This document shows, piece after piece, positions 8,818 to 17,794 of a DNA stretch of 64,000 bases (its first letter is position 1; each line of letters opens with the position of its first letter). The notes beneath the pieces were generated by a model that did no database searches, was not told the DNA's origin, and was given only the letters and a program-made list of their open reading frames with translations. The stretch comes from Rhodococcus sp. 105337 (GTDB lineage Bacteria > Actinomycetota > Actinomycetes > Mycobacteriales > Mycobacteriaceae): contig NZ_JABAGQ010000007.1 of assembly GCF_012844225.1 (NCBI RefSeq), positions 155,249 to 219,248 of the forward strand, read 5' to 3'. A program made the position numbers and the translations under genes.

Positions 8818-10371
8818 GTGACCGTGACGGACCACCGCCCTTCCCCGGCCCCGGACCGTCGCCTCCTCAGCCCCGGGCCGCTCGTCCCGCCACCCGACCC
8901 CGGACCCACCGACCGGGCACGCGGATGGATAGTCACGGCGTTCGTCACCGCGCTCGCGGCGATCACCCGGTTCACCATGCTCCACTACCCGACCGACGCG
9001 AAGACACCCGTCTTCGACGAGAAGCATTACGCGCCGCAGGGGTGGCAGGTGCTCACCGGCGGGTGGATCGAAGACAACCCCGGTTACGGCCTGGTGGTGC
9101 ATCCCCCGGTCGGAAAACAGCTGATCGCGGTGGGCGAAGCGCTGTTCGGCTACAACGGGTGGGGCTGGCGTTTCTCGTCGGCGGTCGCCGGTGTGGTGCT
9201 CGTCCTGCTGGTGGTGCGCATCGTGCGCCGCATGACCCGCTCGACGATGCTCGGCGGTGTCGCGGGGCTGCTCCTGGTCGTCGACGGCGTCACGTTCGTG
9301 TCGTCACGACTGGGAATGCTCGACATCTTCCAGGCGGTGTTCGTCGTCGCCGCGTTCGGTTGCCTGGTCGTCGATCGCGACGACATCCGGGCCCGCATCA
9401 GACGCGTGCAGGCGGAGGGCCGGATCGGCGACAGCGCGTGGGGACCTCGGTTCGGTGTGCGGTGGTGGCGGTTCGGGGCCGGCGTGATGCTGGGGCTCGC
9501 GATCGGCACCAAATGGTCCGGCCTGTACTTCATCGCGTTCTTCGGACTGATGTCCGTGGCGTTCGACCTTGCCGCACGCCGTTCCTACGGGGTGCGCCGT
9601 CCCTGGATCGGGACGACGCTGCGCGACATCCCGCCCGCTCTGTACGCGCTGGTGGTGGTGCCCCTGCTCGTGTACCTGTCGACCTACTGGTCGTGGTTCG
9701 CGAGCGAAACCGGCGTCGACCGGCACGCGGTCGGCAACCAGATCGGCCACGACAGCGCGTTCTGGTTCGTACCCGACGCGGTGCGGTCGCTGTGGTACTA
9801 CAGCGCGAACGTTCTCCAGTTCCACTCCGGCCTCACGAATTCGGCGGGCAACCAGCATCCGTGGGAGTCGAAGCCGTGGACGTGGCCGATGGGCCTGCGT
9901 CCGATGCTGTACTACTTCGCCGACGGTGAGAACGTCTCCGGCTGCGGTGCCGAGCAGTGCGTCAAAGCGGTGATGCTGATCGGTACCCCGGCGTTGTGGT
10001 GGGTGTCGCTGCCCGTTCTCGGCTGGGGACTGTGGCAGATGTTCATCCGCCGCGACTGGCGCTGGGCAGCCGTCCTCACCGGGTACGGCGCCGGGCTGCT
10101 GCCGTGGTTCGCCTCGCTCGACCGTCAGATGTACTACTTCTACGCGGTCCCGATGGCGCCCTTCCTCGCGATGGCGGTGGCTCTCACCCTCGGCGACATC
10201 CTCGGGGGCCGGCACGCCTCACCGAAACGGCGCACCCTCGGCCTGCTGGCGGTGTGCCTCTACCTCGGGTTGGTGGTCGCGAACTTCGTGTGGTTGTGGC
10301 CCATCCTCACGGCGGTGCCCATCTCGATCGAGCAATGGAACTCCCAGCTGTGGTTGCCCAGCTGGCGCTGA
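8818..10371 (+). CDS. pmt: Dolichyl-phosphate-mannose--protein mannosyltransferase (GT39)
   Basis: Polytopic membrane O-mannosyltransferase of 517 residues that moves mannose from polyprenyl-phosphate-mannose to secreted proteins as they pass the Sec pathway. The N-terminal catalytic loop has the typical FDEKHYAPQGWQ acidic motif (near residue 62) followed by NPGYGLVVHPPVGKQLIA. A later loop contains NQHPWESKPWTWPM, seen in actinobacterial PMTs. The start is taken as the GTG at 8818 (VTVTDHRP) because longer reading into the divergent rsmI gene gives an Arg/Ser-rich non-homologous N terminus. There is no upstream Shine-Dalgarno, so a leaderless transcript is possible. Confidence 0.92.
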   Translation: MTVTDHRPSPAPDRRLLSPGPLVPPPDPGPTDRARGWIVTAFVTALAAITRFTMLHYPTDAKTPVFDEKHYAPQGWQVLTGGWIEDNPGYGLVVHPPVGKQLIAVGEALFGYNGWGWRFSSAVAGVVLVLLVVRIVRRMTRSTMLGGVAGLLLVVDGVTFVSSRLGMLDIFQAVFVVAAFGCLVVDRDDIRARIRRVQAEGRIGDSAWGPRFGVRWWRFGAGVMLGLAIGTKWSGLYFIAFFGLMSVAFDLAARRSYGVRRPWIGTTLRDIPPALYALVVVPLLVYLSTYWSWFASETGVDRHAVGNQIGHDSAFWFVPDAVRSLWYYSANVLQFHSGLTNSAGNQHPWESKPWTWPMGLRPMLYYFADGENVSGCGAEQCVKAVMLIGTPALWWVSLPVLGWGLWQMFIRRDWRWAAVLTGYGAGLLPWFASLDRQMYYFYAVPMAPFLAMAVALTLGDILGGRHASPKRRTLGLLAVCLYLGLVVANFVWLWPILTAVPISIEQWNSQLWLPSWR

Positions 10372-10377
10372 CCGGGA

Positions 10378-11187
10378 TCATGACGGTGGTTCGTCCAGGA
10401 CCGTCTCTTCGATGTCGGGATCGATGACATCGGGCTCCATGAGGTCGGGGTCCATGAGGTCCGAGTCCACCTCGCCGATGTAACGCATCCCGTCGAATCG
10501 GCGCGCGAACCGCGCATCCACGGTGCCGAGGAAGACCTTCAGCATTTCGAGAAGGTCGTTCAGATGACGGGGAACGAACGGATCGCCGAGCATGTCGACC
10601 GTCGCGACCAGCCGATCCTCCACCAGCACCACCTTGATGTGAGGCCAGTCCCGGTTGAGATCGACGAGGGCGTCGGCCGCACCGGACCGTTCGGCGATAC
10701 CGTGCAGCAGCGGCGCCCACAACTGGACGCGGTGCGCGGGACGGTCGACGACGACGAACACGGCGTGCGAGTCGAGGACGAGCACGAAGTCACCGTCGGC
10801 GTCCACCGGCGCCGGGCGGCCCAGACGACGAGACAACGTGTCCTTCACCCGGTCGCGCAGGGCGCCGTCGGCGAGCGCGTCATCAGTGTGCAGGAAGATC
10901 GGATGCACCACGTTGCGGTGGCCTCGCAGCACGGACACGACGTGACGAGCGAGTTCGTCGGCGTGTGCCACCGAGCGAGTGACGGTATCGGCACCGGCGA
11001 CAGCGACCTGCACACGACCGTCGGGCATCGGCTGGATCCGCGCGTAGGTCGCCGGTCCGTGCGCGGTGTCCATGCTGATTCCGATGGACCCGGTGCCGGC
11101 CAGAGCAACTATGCGGTCGGCCAGGTTCTCACCGAACCGGTTCCAGTCCCGGTCCAGGACCTCATCGAAACGGTCGTTCTCGGTCAC
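10378..11187 (-). CDS. YbjN/type III chaperone-like domain protein
   Basis: Soluble protein of about 269 residues, convergent with pmt (6-base gap). It shows two alpha/beta repeats resembling the YbjN / T3SS-chaperone-like fold found in many actinobacterial proteins (for example FVLVLDSHAVFVVVD and HIKVVLVEDRLVATVDMLG). The C-terminal 25 residues are acidic with repeated DPDLMEPDVIDPDIEE. Function is not known; peptide binding is only suggested by the fold. The GTG at 11187 is chosen because an AGGAG sits five bases upstream; a GTG two codons earlier is the alternative. The region upstream to 11331 holds no other gene. Confidence 0.65.
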   Translation of the reverse strand: MTENDRFDEVLDRDWNRFGENLADRIVALAGTGSIGISMDTAHGPATYARIQPMPDGRVQVAVAGADTVTRSVAHADELARHVVSVLRGHRNVVHPIFLHTDDALADGALRDRVKDTLSRRLGRPAPVDADGDFVLVLDSHAVFVVVDRPAHRVQLWAPLLHGIAERSGAADALVDLNRDWPHIKVVLVEDRLVATVDMLGDPFVPRHLNDLLEMLKVFLGTVDARFARRFDGMRYIGEVDSDLMDPDLMEPDVIDPDIEETVLDEPPS

Positions 11188-11331
11188 GCGCACTCCTCTC
11201 GAAGAGCAAAGGCGGGCAGCGGTCACGGTACTGCGGGTCACGGACATGCCCGTGCAGGCGCGCGGATGATCTTGCAACTCGTTACTGCCGTCCGGTGCGC
11301 GGGACGGCAGTCGTTGTTCGGGGCGGAGCAG

Positions 11332-12936
11332 TCAGTCGATCTGGCGCAACGTGTGCCGTCGCGCCCGTTCACCCACGATGAGCGGATCGGTGGACAGGTC
11401 GCGATACAGGCACACGCACAAACCGATCATGACCACCACGAACGGCACCGCCGCGATGATGGTCATCGTCTGGAGGGCGTTGAGAGCATCGGCGCCTCCG
11501 GTCCACAGCAGCAGCGCCGCGACGGCACCGGTGAGTGCACCCCAGAAGGCGACTATCCAGGGACTCGGCCGCAAGGTGCCGCGTTGGGTGAGACTTCCCA
11601 TCACCATCGACGCCGCGTCCGCGCCGGAGACGAAGAAGATGGACACGAGCACCATGACGACGACGGTGGAGACACCGACCAGCGGAAGGTTGCCGAGCAT
11701 GCCGAACAACTGTCCTTCCACGTTCTCCGCTCCCGCGACGTCGAGTCCGTCCTCCTGCTGACTGATCGCCGCGCCTCCGAAGACCGCGAACCACAGCAGA
11801 CTCACGACGCTCGGGACGAGCATCACCCCGACGACGAATTCGCGGATGGTCCGGCCGCGGCTGATGCGGGCGAGGAACATCCCGACGAAGGGCGCCCACG
11901 ACACCCACCACGCCCAATAGAAGATCGTCCAGCTCGACAGCCACTCCCCGGCCGGGCCGTTGGATGCGGCGGTCCGGGCCGACATCTGGGCGAAGTCTGC
12001 CGCATACGCCCCGAGGGTCGTCGGGATCAGATTGAGGATGAACACGGTCGGCCCGAACACGAAGACGAACAGCGCGAGGACGACCGCGAGGACCATGTTG
12101 ATGTTCGACAACCACTGGATGCCCTTGGCGACTCCGGATACCGCCGAGGCGATGAAGGCCAGGGTCAGGATCGCGACGATCCCGACGAGCAGGGCAACGC
12201 CGGCCGTCTCGAGCCAGCCGGTGACCTCGAACCCCGACCCGATCTGCAACGCGCCGAGACCGAGCGACGCCGCGGTACCGAAAAGGGTCGCGTACAGGGC
12301 GAGGATGTCGATGAATTTCCCGAGCGGACCTTCCGCGCGATGACCCAGAAGAGGAATGAACGCAGCACTGATCAGCTGCTTGCGACCTCTCCGGAACGTT
12401 CCGTATGCGATGGCCAGCCCGACCACCGCATAGATCGCCCACGGGTGCAGGCCCCAGTGGAACATCGAGGTCGCCATTGCGGTGCCGGTGCCACCGACGG
12501 TGCCCGGTGGCTCGTCGATGTAGTGGCTCAGTGGCTCACCGACGCCGAAGAACATCAAGCCGATGCCCATGCCCGCACTGAACATCATGGCGATCCAGCT
12601 GACGGTGCGGAACTCGGGCGTCTCCCCGTCTTTGCCGAGGGGAATCCGGCCGTACTTGCTGAGCGCGAGCCACAGGACGAAGAACACGAACCCGCTCGCC
12701 GCGAGCACGAACAGCCAGCCCAGCTCGACGACGATCCAGTCGAGGGTGTTGCCGGTGATCGTGTCGAAGCTCTCGGTGTCCAGCAACCCCCACAGCACAA
12801 TGGCCACTACCAGGCCGGCGGCGACTCCGAATATGACGCGGTCGGTTCGCGGCCGATCTCGGACCTCGGCAGAGGAAGTACCGACGCCCGGGTCCGGGGA
12901 TTCTTCGGACACGCGCCGGTCGTGACGCAGACTCAT
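11332..12936 (-). CDS. BCCT family betaine/carnitine/choline transporter
   Basis: Twelve-helix permease of 534 residues that takes up compatible solutes (glycine betaine, choline or ectoine type) against osmotic stress. The glycine stretch GMGIGLMFFGVGEPLSHY and the tryptophan-rich block MFHWGLHPWAIYAVVGLAIA are diagnostic, and the AWWVSWAPFVGMFLARISRG segment is a second conserved block. The N-terminal tail of about 30 residues is hydrophilic; the C-terminal tail is short (RARRHTLRQID), unlike the long osmosensing tail of BetP. A GntR regulator gene lies upstream and mscL just beyond it, so osmotic adaptation is a plausible theme. Confidence 0.93.
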   Translation of the reverse strand: MSLRHDRRVSEESPDPGVGTSSAEVRDRPRTDRVIFGVAAGLVVAIVLWGLLDTESFDTITGNTLDWIVVELGWLFVLAASGFVFFVLWLALSKYGRIPLGKDGETPEFRTVSWIAMMFSAGMGIGLMFFGVGEPLSHYIDEPPGTVGGTGTAMATSMFHWGLHPWAIYAVVGLAIAYGTFRRGRKQLISAAFIPLLGHRAEGPLGKFIDILALYATLFGTAASLGLGALQIGSGFEVTGWLETAGVALLVGIVAILTLAFIASAVSGVAKGIQWLSNINMVLAVVLALFVFVFGPTVFILNLIPTTLGAYAADFAQMSARTAASNGPAGEWLSSWTIFYWAWWVSWAPFVGMFLARISRGRTIREFVVGVMLVPSVVSLLWFAVFGGAAISQQEDGLDVAGAENVEGQLFGMLGNLPLVGVSTVVVMVLVSIFFVSGADAASMVMGSLTQRGTLRPSPWIVAFWGALTGAVAALLLWTGGADALNALQTMTIIAAVPFVVVMIGLCVCLYRDLSTDPLIVGERARRHTLRQID

Positions 12937-13066
12937 TCGTCAAACCTTGCAATGTCCGCCGGGTTACGAGGCCTCTTTCGAAGAACTGTTCGGTACCGCA
13001 ACACTCGAAACACGCTGACCAGGCACTTCTGCCGGGGTTTACCAACCCGACATCACGAAAGAAACG

Positions 13067-13429
13067 TCAGCCGGCGCGGAGCGCTGCGTGTACCAGCGCC
13101 AGGACTTCTTCGTCGGACACCCCGAGCGCACGGACGGTGGCCACGTATTCACTCGTCGCGCGCTGGGCTCCGATACGCGTGGGGTCTCCGTTCGCCGCGA
13201 CGAATGTGCCGCCCCGGCCCTTCGTCTCCAGTACGCCGGATTGCTCGAGTTCACGGTAGGTCTTCGCCACCGTATTGGGCGCGATCCCGAGGGTCTCTGC
13301 GAAGCCGCGAACGGTGGGCAATTTCGTGCCGGAGATGAGGTCGCCGCGGTGAACGAGCTCGACGATCTGTCGGCGCAGTTGCTCGAAGGGCGGGACCGCC
13401 GAGTCGTGGTCGATGACGATATCGAGCAT
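13067..13429 (-). CDS. GntR family transcriptional regulator (YtrA type)
   Basis: Short repressor of 120 residues: winged helix-turn-helix at about 10-75 (LPTVRGFAETLGIAPNTVAKTYRELEQSGVLE) followed by only about 40 residues, the size of the YtrA subfamily, which lacks a large ligand domain. YtrA-type genes usually govern a neighbouring transporter operon, so the downstream BCCT gene, 130 bases away on the same strand, is a candidate target. No clear operator palindrome was identified. Confidence 0.85.
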   Translation of the reverse strand: MLDIVIDHDSAVPPFEQLRRQIVELVHRGDLISGTKLPTVRGFAETLGIAPNTVAKTYRELEQSGVLETKGRGGTFVAANGDPTRIGAQRATSEYVATVRALGVSDEEVLALVHAALRAG

Positions 13430-13477
13430 CTTGGCAGGTTAGCAGCGCTTCCCTGCCGTCACGGCCACAACGGAAAG

Positions 13478-13945
13478 CTAACCGGCGTTCACCCTCGTAG
13501 CGCCCCTCGGCGACGTGTTGCCGTCCTGCTCGAGCGAATCGTCACCACCCTGCCTGTACGTGCCCGTCTCGAGCAGGTCGCGGATCTGGATCAGCAGATC
13601 CGTCTCGCTCAGGGGTTCGTCCTCGGGTTCCTTGTCCGGCGCGAAGCGGGCCTTGGCAAGGTTGACCGGAAGAATCAGGACGAAGTACACGACCGCGGCG
13701 ATGATGAAGAAGTTGATCCCCGCCGCGATCACCGCACCGATGTCGATGAAGGTGGCGTCGTTCGACGCGATGACCCGGAACCCGAAACCCATCTCGTTGT
13801 CGCCACCGACCGCTGCGATGAGCGGGTTGATGATGTTCGAGGTGAATGCGGTCACGATCGCGGTGAACGCGGCGCCCACCACCACCGCGACGGCGAGTTC
13901 GATGACGTTTCCGCGGAGCAGAAAGTCCTTGAAGCCTTTGAGCAT
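13478..13945 (-). CDS. mscL: Large-conductance mechanosensitive channel (copy 1)
   Basis: MscL of 155 residues, a homopentameric pore that opens at high membrane tension to release solutes on hypo-osmotic shock. It has the conserved amphipathic N terminus MLKGFKDFLLRGNVIELAVA, TM1 AVVVGAAFTAIVTAF, TM2 INFFIIAAVVYFVLILP, and a C-terminal bundle with LIQIRDLLE. The start is taken at MLKGF; the longer reading frame upstream is not MscL-like. A second mscL lies at 28304-28738. This copy has a longer, acidic periplasmic/cytoplasmic tail. Confidence 0.95.
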   Translation of the reverse strand: MLKGFKDFLLRGNVIELAVAVVVGAAFTAIVTAFTSNIINPLIAAVGGDNEMGFGFRVIASNDATFIDIGAVIAAGINFFIIAAVVYFVLILPVNLAKARFAPDKEPEDEPLSETDLLIQIRDLLETGTYRQGGDDSLEQDGNTSPRGATRVNAG

Positions 13946-14068
13946 GTGTCCCGCACGCCTTTCCGATGATCCCGTGTGGACGGGAGTGACCGCGGAATCG
14001 TAGAGCGCCGTGGCGACGGTCCCCAAACCGGCAGCTCCCGCGGACGGCCGGCAGTGCAGAATCGAGCC

Positions 14069-14416
14069 ATGGCAACCCACGCGACGATCTATCACAATCC
14101 CCGGTGCAGCACGTCCCGGAACACCTTGAAGCTGTTGCAGGAATCGGGCATCGAGCCCACTGTGGTGAAGTACCTGGACACTCCGCCCTCACGCGAGGAA
14201 CTGACGACGCTGCTCGCCGACGCCGGACTGAAGCCCAGCGAAGCGATCCGCTCCAAGGAAGCGCTGTACAAGGAACTCGGCCTCGCCGGCTCGAGCGAGG
14301 ACGACCTGCTCACGGCGATGGTGGAGAATCCGATCCTCATCGAGCGGCCGCTGGTGGTCACCGACAAGGGCACCGTTCTGGCCCGCCCGGTGGACCGGGT
14401 ACGCGACATCATCTGA
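14069..14416 (+). CDS. arsC: ArsC family (glutaredoxin-type) arsenate reductase
   Basis: Small thioredoxin-fold reductase of 115 residues. The catalytic cysteine lies in YHNPRCSTSRNTL (Cys near residue 12), the pattern of glutaredoxin-linked ArsC/YffB proteins, and the C-terminal block IERPLVVTDKGTVLARPVD holds the conserved arginine. The ATG at 14069 starts the fold immediately; the longer frame upstream is unrelated. No other ars genes are nearby, so a general ArsC-like reductase role is as likely as arsenate resistance. It converges on arcA with a 27-base gap. Confidence 0.88.
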   Translation: MATHATIYHNPRCSTSRNTLKLLQESGIEPTVVKYLDTPPSREELTTLLADAGLKPSEAIRSKEALYKELGLAGSSEDDLLTAMVENPILIERPLVVTDKGTVLARPVDRVRDII

Positions 14417-14443
14417 CGAGACGGCCGACGGCCGGCACGGGAA

Positions 14444-15658
14444 CTACGCGGGGGCTCGCGACAGCGGGCACGACATGCATCGCGGGCCGCCGCGGCCGGA
14501 TCCCAGCTCCGACCCGGCGATCCGCAGCACTTCGATGCCGGAATCCTCGAGCCGGGTGTTCGTCTCGACATTGCGTTCGTAGGCGACGACCACTCCCGGC
14601 GCCACGGCGAGGGTGTTGTTCCCGTCGTCCCACTGCTCGCGCTCGGCCACCACGGCGTCCAGACCGGTGTCGATCACCCGGATCTTCTCGATCCCCATCG
14701 CGTCGGCCGCAGCCTCGAGGAACGGCCGGGCGCCCGATATCCGGACTCCACCGTCGCCTGTGCTGCGAATCGTGAATGCCTGCAGAGATTCCCGAATCGC
14801 CGGATACATGACCACCGCGTCGACATCGACCATCGTGCACACGGTGTCGAGGTGCATCGACGCGCGCTGCTGCGCGATCGGCACCGCGAGCACAGTGTGC
14901 GCAATTCCGTCTTCGAAGGCGCTGCGCGCGAGAGCTTCCGCCCCCGCAGGGCTGGTGCGTTCCCCCACGCCCACGGCGATGACACCGGGTGCCGGTAACA
15001 GCACGTCCCCACCCTCGACCGGAGCGGTGTGCGATTCGTAGGCGCGGCGCACACCGAGGAATTTCGGATGGAACGCGTAGATGAGATCGGTGAGATTCGT
15101 TTCCCGTCGCCTCGCGGGCAGCGCGAGCGACGGGATTGCGACGCGCGGGCCGATCCAGAACGACGAATCGCGCGTGAAGAGCAGGTTGGGCAGCGGCTCG
15201 ATCGCGAAGTCGGCGCCGTGATGCATCATCCGCACCAGCGACGGCGCGACGTCCATGCCTTCGGCGGGAAGCTCGTCGAACGTCATGCCGGCGATGAGTA
15301 TCCGGGCGAGGTCCGGGGCCGGTACCCCTCGCAGATGCCCCGCGAGTTCTTCCGCCAGTGGGTGCCCGAGACGACGCGGGTCGACGGCACTGGAAATACT
15401 CTGGACCCGCGCGGCCCCGCTCACCTCGAGGGTCTCGGTGAGGAGGTCGGCCAGCAGCAGGACCTCGACACCGCGACTACGCAACAGTTCGGCGAATGCG
15501 TCGTGTTCTTCCTGCGCACGTGCCACCCACGGGAGGGCATCGAACAACAGCTGGTCATTGTTGCGAGGTGTGAGCCGCTCGAGTTCCGCGCCGGGCCGGT
15601 GCAACATCACCGCCCGGAGCGCACCGACTTCGGAATCGACACCCCACGGAGCATTCAT
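14444..15658 (-). CDS. arcA: Arginine deiminase
   Basis: Guanidino-group hydrolase of 404 residues converting L-arginine to citrulline and ammonia. The catalytic cysteine sits in CMSCPLSR near the C terminus, the histidine block is [12 protein letters not shown], and TRDSSFWIG plus the N-terminal [15 protein letters not shown] are family motifs. No arcB or arcC follows, so this is not a full ATP-forming arginine deiminase operon; in mycobacteria arcA (Rv1001) is likewise isolated. It is divergent from the nitrobindin gene. Confidence 0.95.
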   Translation of the reverse strand: MNAPWGVDSEVGALRAVMLHRPGAELERLTPRNNDQLLFDALPWVARAQEEHDAFAELLRSRGVEVLLLADLLTETLEVSGAARVQSISSAVDPRRLGHPLAEELAGHLRGVPAPDLARILIAGMTFDELPAEGMDVAPSLVRMMHHGADFAIEPLPNLLFTRDSSFWIGPRVAIPSLALPARRRETNLTDLIYAFHPKFLGVRRAYESHTAPVEGGDVLLPAPGVIAVGVGERTSPAGAEALARSAFEDGIAHTVLAVPIAQQRASMHLDTVCTMVDVDAVVMYPAIRESLQAFTIRSTGDGGVRISGARPFLEAAADAMGIEKIRVIDTGLDAVVAEREQWDDGNNTLAVAPGVVVAYERNVETNTRLEDSGIEVLRIAGSELGSGRGGPRCMSCPLSRAPA

Positions 15659-15744
15659 GCTCCGAATCTAGCGAGTGCGGGCGGGTTCGGCTCGGCCGGT
15701 GAGAGGATCACACGAACGTGTCGTCGCAAGCAGGAGGCCAGCCC

Positions 15745-16230
15745 GTGTCAGAGTCCGCGTCCCCAGACTCCCCCGATCCGCTGGGTGAACTGGCACCGTT
15801 CGCCGGTCGGTGGACCGGTGCGGGGGAAGGCCACTACCCCACCGTCGACGACTTCGCCTACGTGGAGACGATCGAGCTGAATCCGTTGCCCGGCAAGCCT
15901 TTTCTGATGTATGTCAGCCGCACGAAACATCGCGACGACGGACGTCCGCTGCACACCGAAAACGGCTACCTCCGGCGGTCGGGCGGCGACATCGAGTTTC
16001 TCGTCTCGCAGCCCACAGGCTTCGTCGAAATCCAGCGTTCTCAGCTGTCACACGGGGTGCTCGACTTCACACCGGTGGTGTTCGAGCGGTCACCGGATGC
16101 GAAACCCGTCCGAGAGCTCAGGCGGAGGTTCGTACTCGACGGAGACACGCTGCGGTACGACCTCTGGATGGCACACGCCGACACTCCCCTCACCCACCAT
16201 CTGCGCGCCGAGCTGCGGCGCGAGGGGTGA
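15745..16230 (+). CDS. Nitrobindin-type heme-binding beta-barrel protein
   Basis: Protein of 161 residues with the FABP-like/nitrobindin signature LAPFAGRWTGAGEGHYPT near the N terminus and a conserved C-terminal histidine block THHLRAELRREG. Family members (plant and human THAP4 domains, Rv2717c) bind ferric heme and scavenge NO or isomerise peroxynitrite. The GTG at 15745 (VSESASPD) is chosen because GGAGG lies seven bases upstream. Its 3' end matches a second, internally deleted copy at 20029-20222, and the antisense of its last 41 bases equals the 3' end of the SDR gene. This marks it as the left flank of the inserted segment. Confidence 0.88.
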   Translation: MSESASPDSPDPLGELAPFAGRWTGAGEGHYPTVDDFAYVETIELNPLPGKPFLMYVSRTKHRDDGRPLHTENGYLRRSGGDIEFLVSQPTGFVEIQRSQLSHGVLDFTPVVFERSPDAKPVRELRRRFVLDGDTLRYDLWMAHADTPLTHHLRAELRREG

Positions 16231-16254
16231 CGACCCGCCGGAAGTAGTCGTCGG
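15905..16254 (+). repeat. Direct repeat, left copy (nitrobindin 3' end)
   Basis: Bases 15905-15990 match 20029-20114 with 2 differences, and 16147-16254 match 20115-20222 with 4 differences. The 156 bases between the two matching parts are missing from the right copy. The repeat includes the nitrobindin stop codon and the antisense end of the SDR gene. Together the copies bracket the TcmP/IS256/DUF5131 segment like the duplicated ends of an inserted element. Confidence 0.85.
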
Positions 16255-16375
16255 ACACCTGTGATTCTCAGCGTGACGCCGCGCCGGCGTTCGAGCGACC
16301 AGAAACAGTTCAGCAATCGCGTCGTGGCCGACAACCTCGGTTTAGAAGAGAGTTGTGATTGGATTTGTCCTTTCA

Positions 16376-17572
16376 CTACACGGGCTCGATCAACAGGTTT
16401 AAGAGATCGTTCTTTCCTTTCGGATCTGTCGATGTTTTCCCAGCGGCCAGCACTTTCTTGATCGCTGCTCGCAGATGGAGTGTTCGCACTACGCCGACTA
16501 GGTCTTCACCCAGTATTTCTTGCGGTCTGTCAATGATGCGGAACGCCTTGCCCCTTCCGAGCTCATTTATCAACCGATCCGCGATCGTGTCAACCCACTG
16601 AGCCTTGAGGCGCGCCTCTTCGGCCTTCCAATTGGCTTCCCAATCGCCGCCAAACAGAGTGCCGTCGGCAGCGATCTTCGCGTGATACTTTCGCCACTCC
16701 TGAAGTCCAAGCGATGCGGACTCACCGAATGCCAGCAGACCGTCAATATGACGCGTAGCGAACACCAGGTAGTACACGGGCTTCAAATCGGCACGCGGAC
16801 GCACATCAATGACCCAGGTGCCTGCGCCGCCGATTCTCTCTGCAAGCCGTTGGGCATACCCCTCAACGACGGCCTGCTCAGCCGCCGCCTTGTCGTCTTC
16901 TGAAGCTACCTTGTTGGGGCACTTGTCGAGCCACGCGTACCGCCACCAGTCGCCTCCACAAACGTCGTCAATCCGTTTCAGCGAGTTCTCGACAGGTTTG
17001 TCGCTGGTCAACATGCCCGCAAAACGACGCAGGTGCGCTGTGAGGTTAATCAGGACCTCGGTCGGTGCGTTGCTACCAGGGCGGTTGAAGATACTGACAA
17101 CCTCATCCATCGGGATGATTAGGCCGCACGGGTCCAGGTAGGCGAACAGTGGGATGCCGTCGACCGCATCCAAAAGGGCAGGGAGGTGTGTTGAGACATC
17201 GCCGTCAGACACTGTGACGGTCAATCCTGAGCCCTCGTCGGCTACCACGCTCCGCAGCCTGGCAACGGTATCGGGGTCCTGCTCCACAAAGTGAAGCTCG
17301 GCCCTTCGGGCAGACCTCATCGCAGCCAAGTCATGCGCGGTCTTTAGAAGCATGGCGCCGGAACCCTCGGCTCCATCATCGTATCGACCGGGCCCTGCGT
17401 ACCCGTCGATGAAGGCAACCCGGTTGCCCGTAGAAGTACTGCCAGTTTTGCTCGCGAAGGGCATGGCGTACTGCTTGATGATGGCGTGCTTCAATACTGC
17501 CGCCGACTTCTTGCTCTTGTGAAACTGTTGACTCAATGCATGCCCCTGCCGAATTTGGATCGAGGAGGCCAT
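16376..17572 (-). CDS. tcmP: Three-Cys-motif partner protein TcmP
   Basis: Protein of about 398 residues matching the TcmP family, named for its genomic pairing with three-Cys-motif (Gp37/Gp68, DUF5131) proteins. Visible features are an N-terminal KHAIIKQYAMPF block, FIDGYAGPGRYDDG near residue 53, LHFVEQDPDTV near 93 and AYLDPCGLIIP near 143. GYAGPG followed by an acidic residue and a later DPCG resemble a Rossmann methyltransferase core, so nucleotide or SAM binding is possible; the biochemical role is not known to me. The C-terminal 100 residues are charged and helical. The ATG at 17572 is chosen; a GTG and a TTG 6-7 codons upstream are alternatives, none with a strong Shine-Dalgarno. Its expected partner lies upstream at 19071-19817, separated by IS debris. 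Confidence 0.85.
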   Translation of the reverse strand: MASSIQIRQGHALSQQFHKSKKSAAVLKHAIIKQYAMPFASKTGSTSTGNRVAFIDGYAGPGRYDDGAEGSGAMLLKTAHDLAAMRSARRAELHFVEQDPDTVARLRSVVADEGSGLTVTVSDGDVSTHLPALLDAVDGIPLFAYLDPCGLIIPMDEVVSIFNRPGSNAPTEVLINLTAHLRRFAGMLTSDKPVENSLKRIDDVCGGDWWRYAWLDKCPNKVASEDDKAAAEQAVVEGYAQRLAERIGGAGTWVIDVRPRADLKPVYYLVFATRHIDGLLAFGESASLGLQEWRKYHAKIAADGTLFGGDWEANWKAEEARLKAQWVDTIADRLINELGRGKAFRIIDRPQEILGEDLVGVVRTLHLRAAIKKVLAAGKTSTDPKGKNDLLNLLIEPV

Positions 17573-17794
17573 GCTAATCGATTGAGTCACCAACGTCTTG
17601 CAACTTCCGCCTTGGCTACCAATCGGGGTCGGGACGCTTGGTTCGATGTGATGTGTATTTTAATTCCGGCCGCTGGAGCCTCGCGCTAGCGCTTCAATTC
17701 GTCGACGATGCTCGTAGTTCATCCGCGATCCCGATCTCGCGTTCCAACGGAGAGATACTAGGGCGCGGCAACAGCTGCCATCAAGGAGCAGGAG

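Noticed and set aside
6413..8821. 802-codon open frame on the plus strand
   Set aside because: Antisense to the AGCS symporter and rsmI; His/Arg/Asp-rich shadow without homology.
10564..13338. 924-codon plus-strand frame
   Set aside because: Spans antisense of the YbjN-like, BCCT and GntR genes, all with strong evidence on the other strand.
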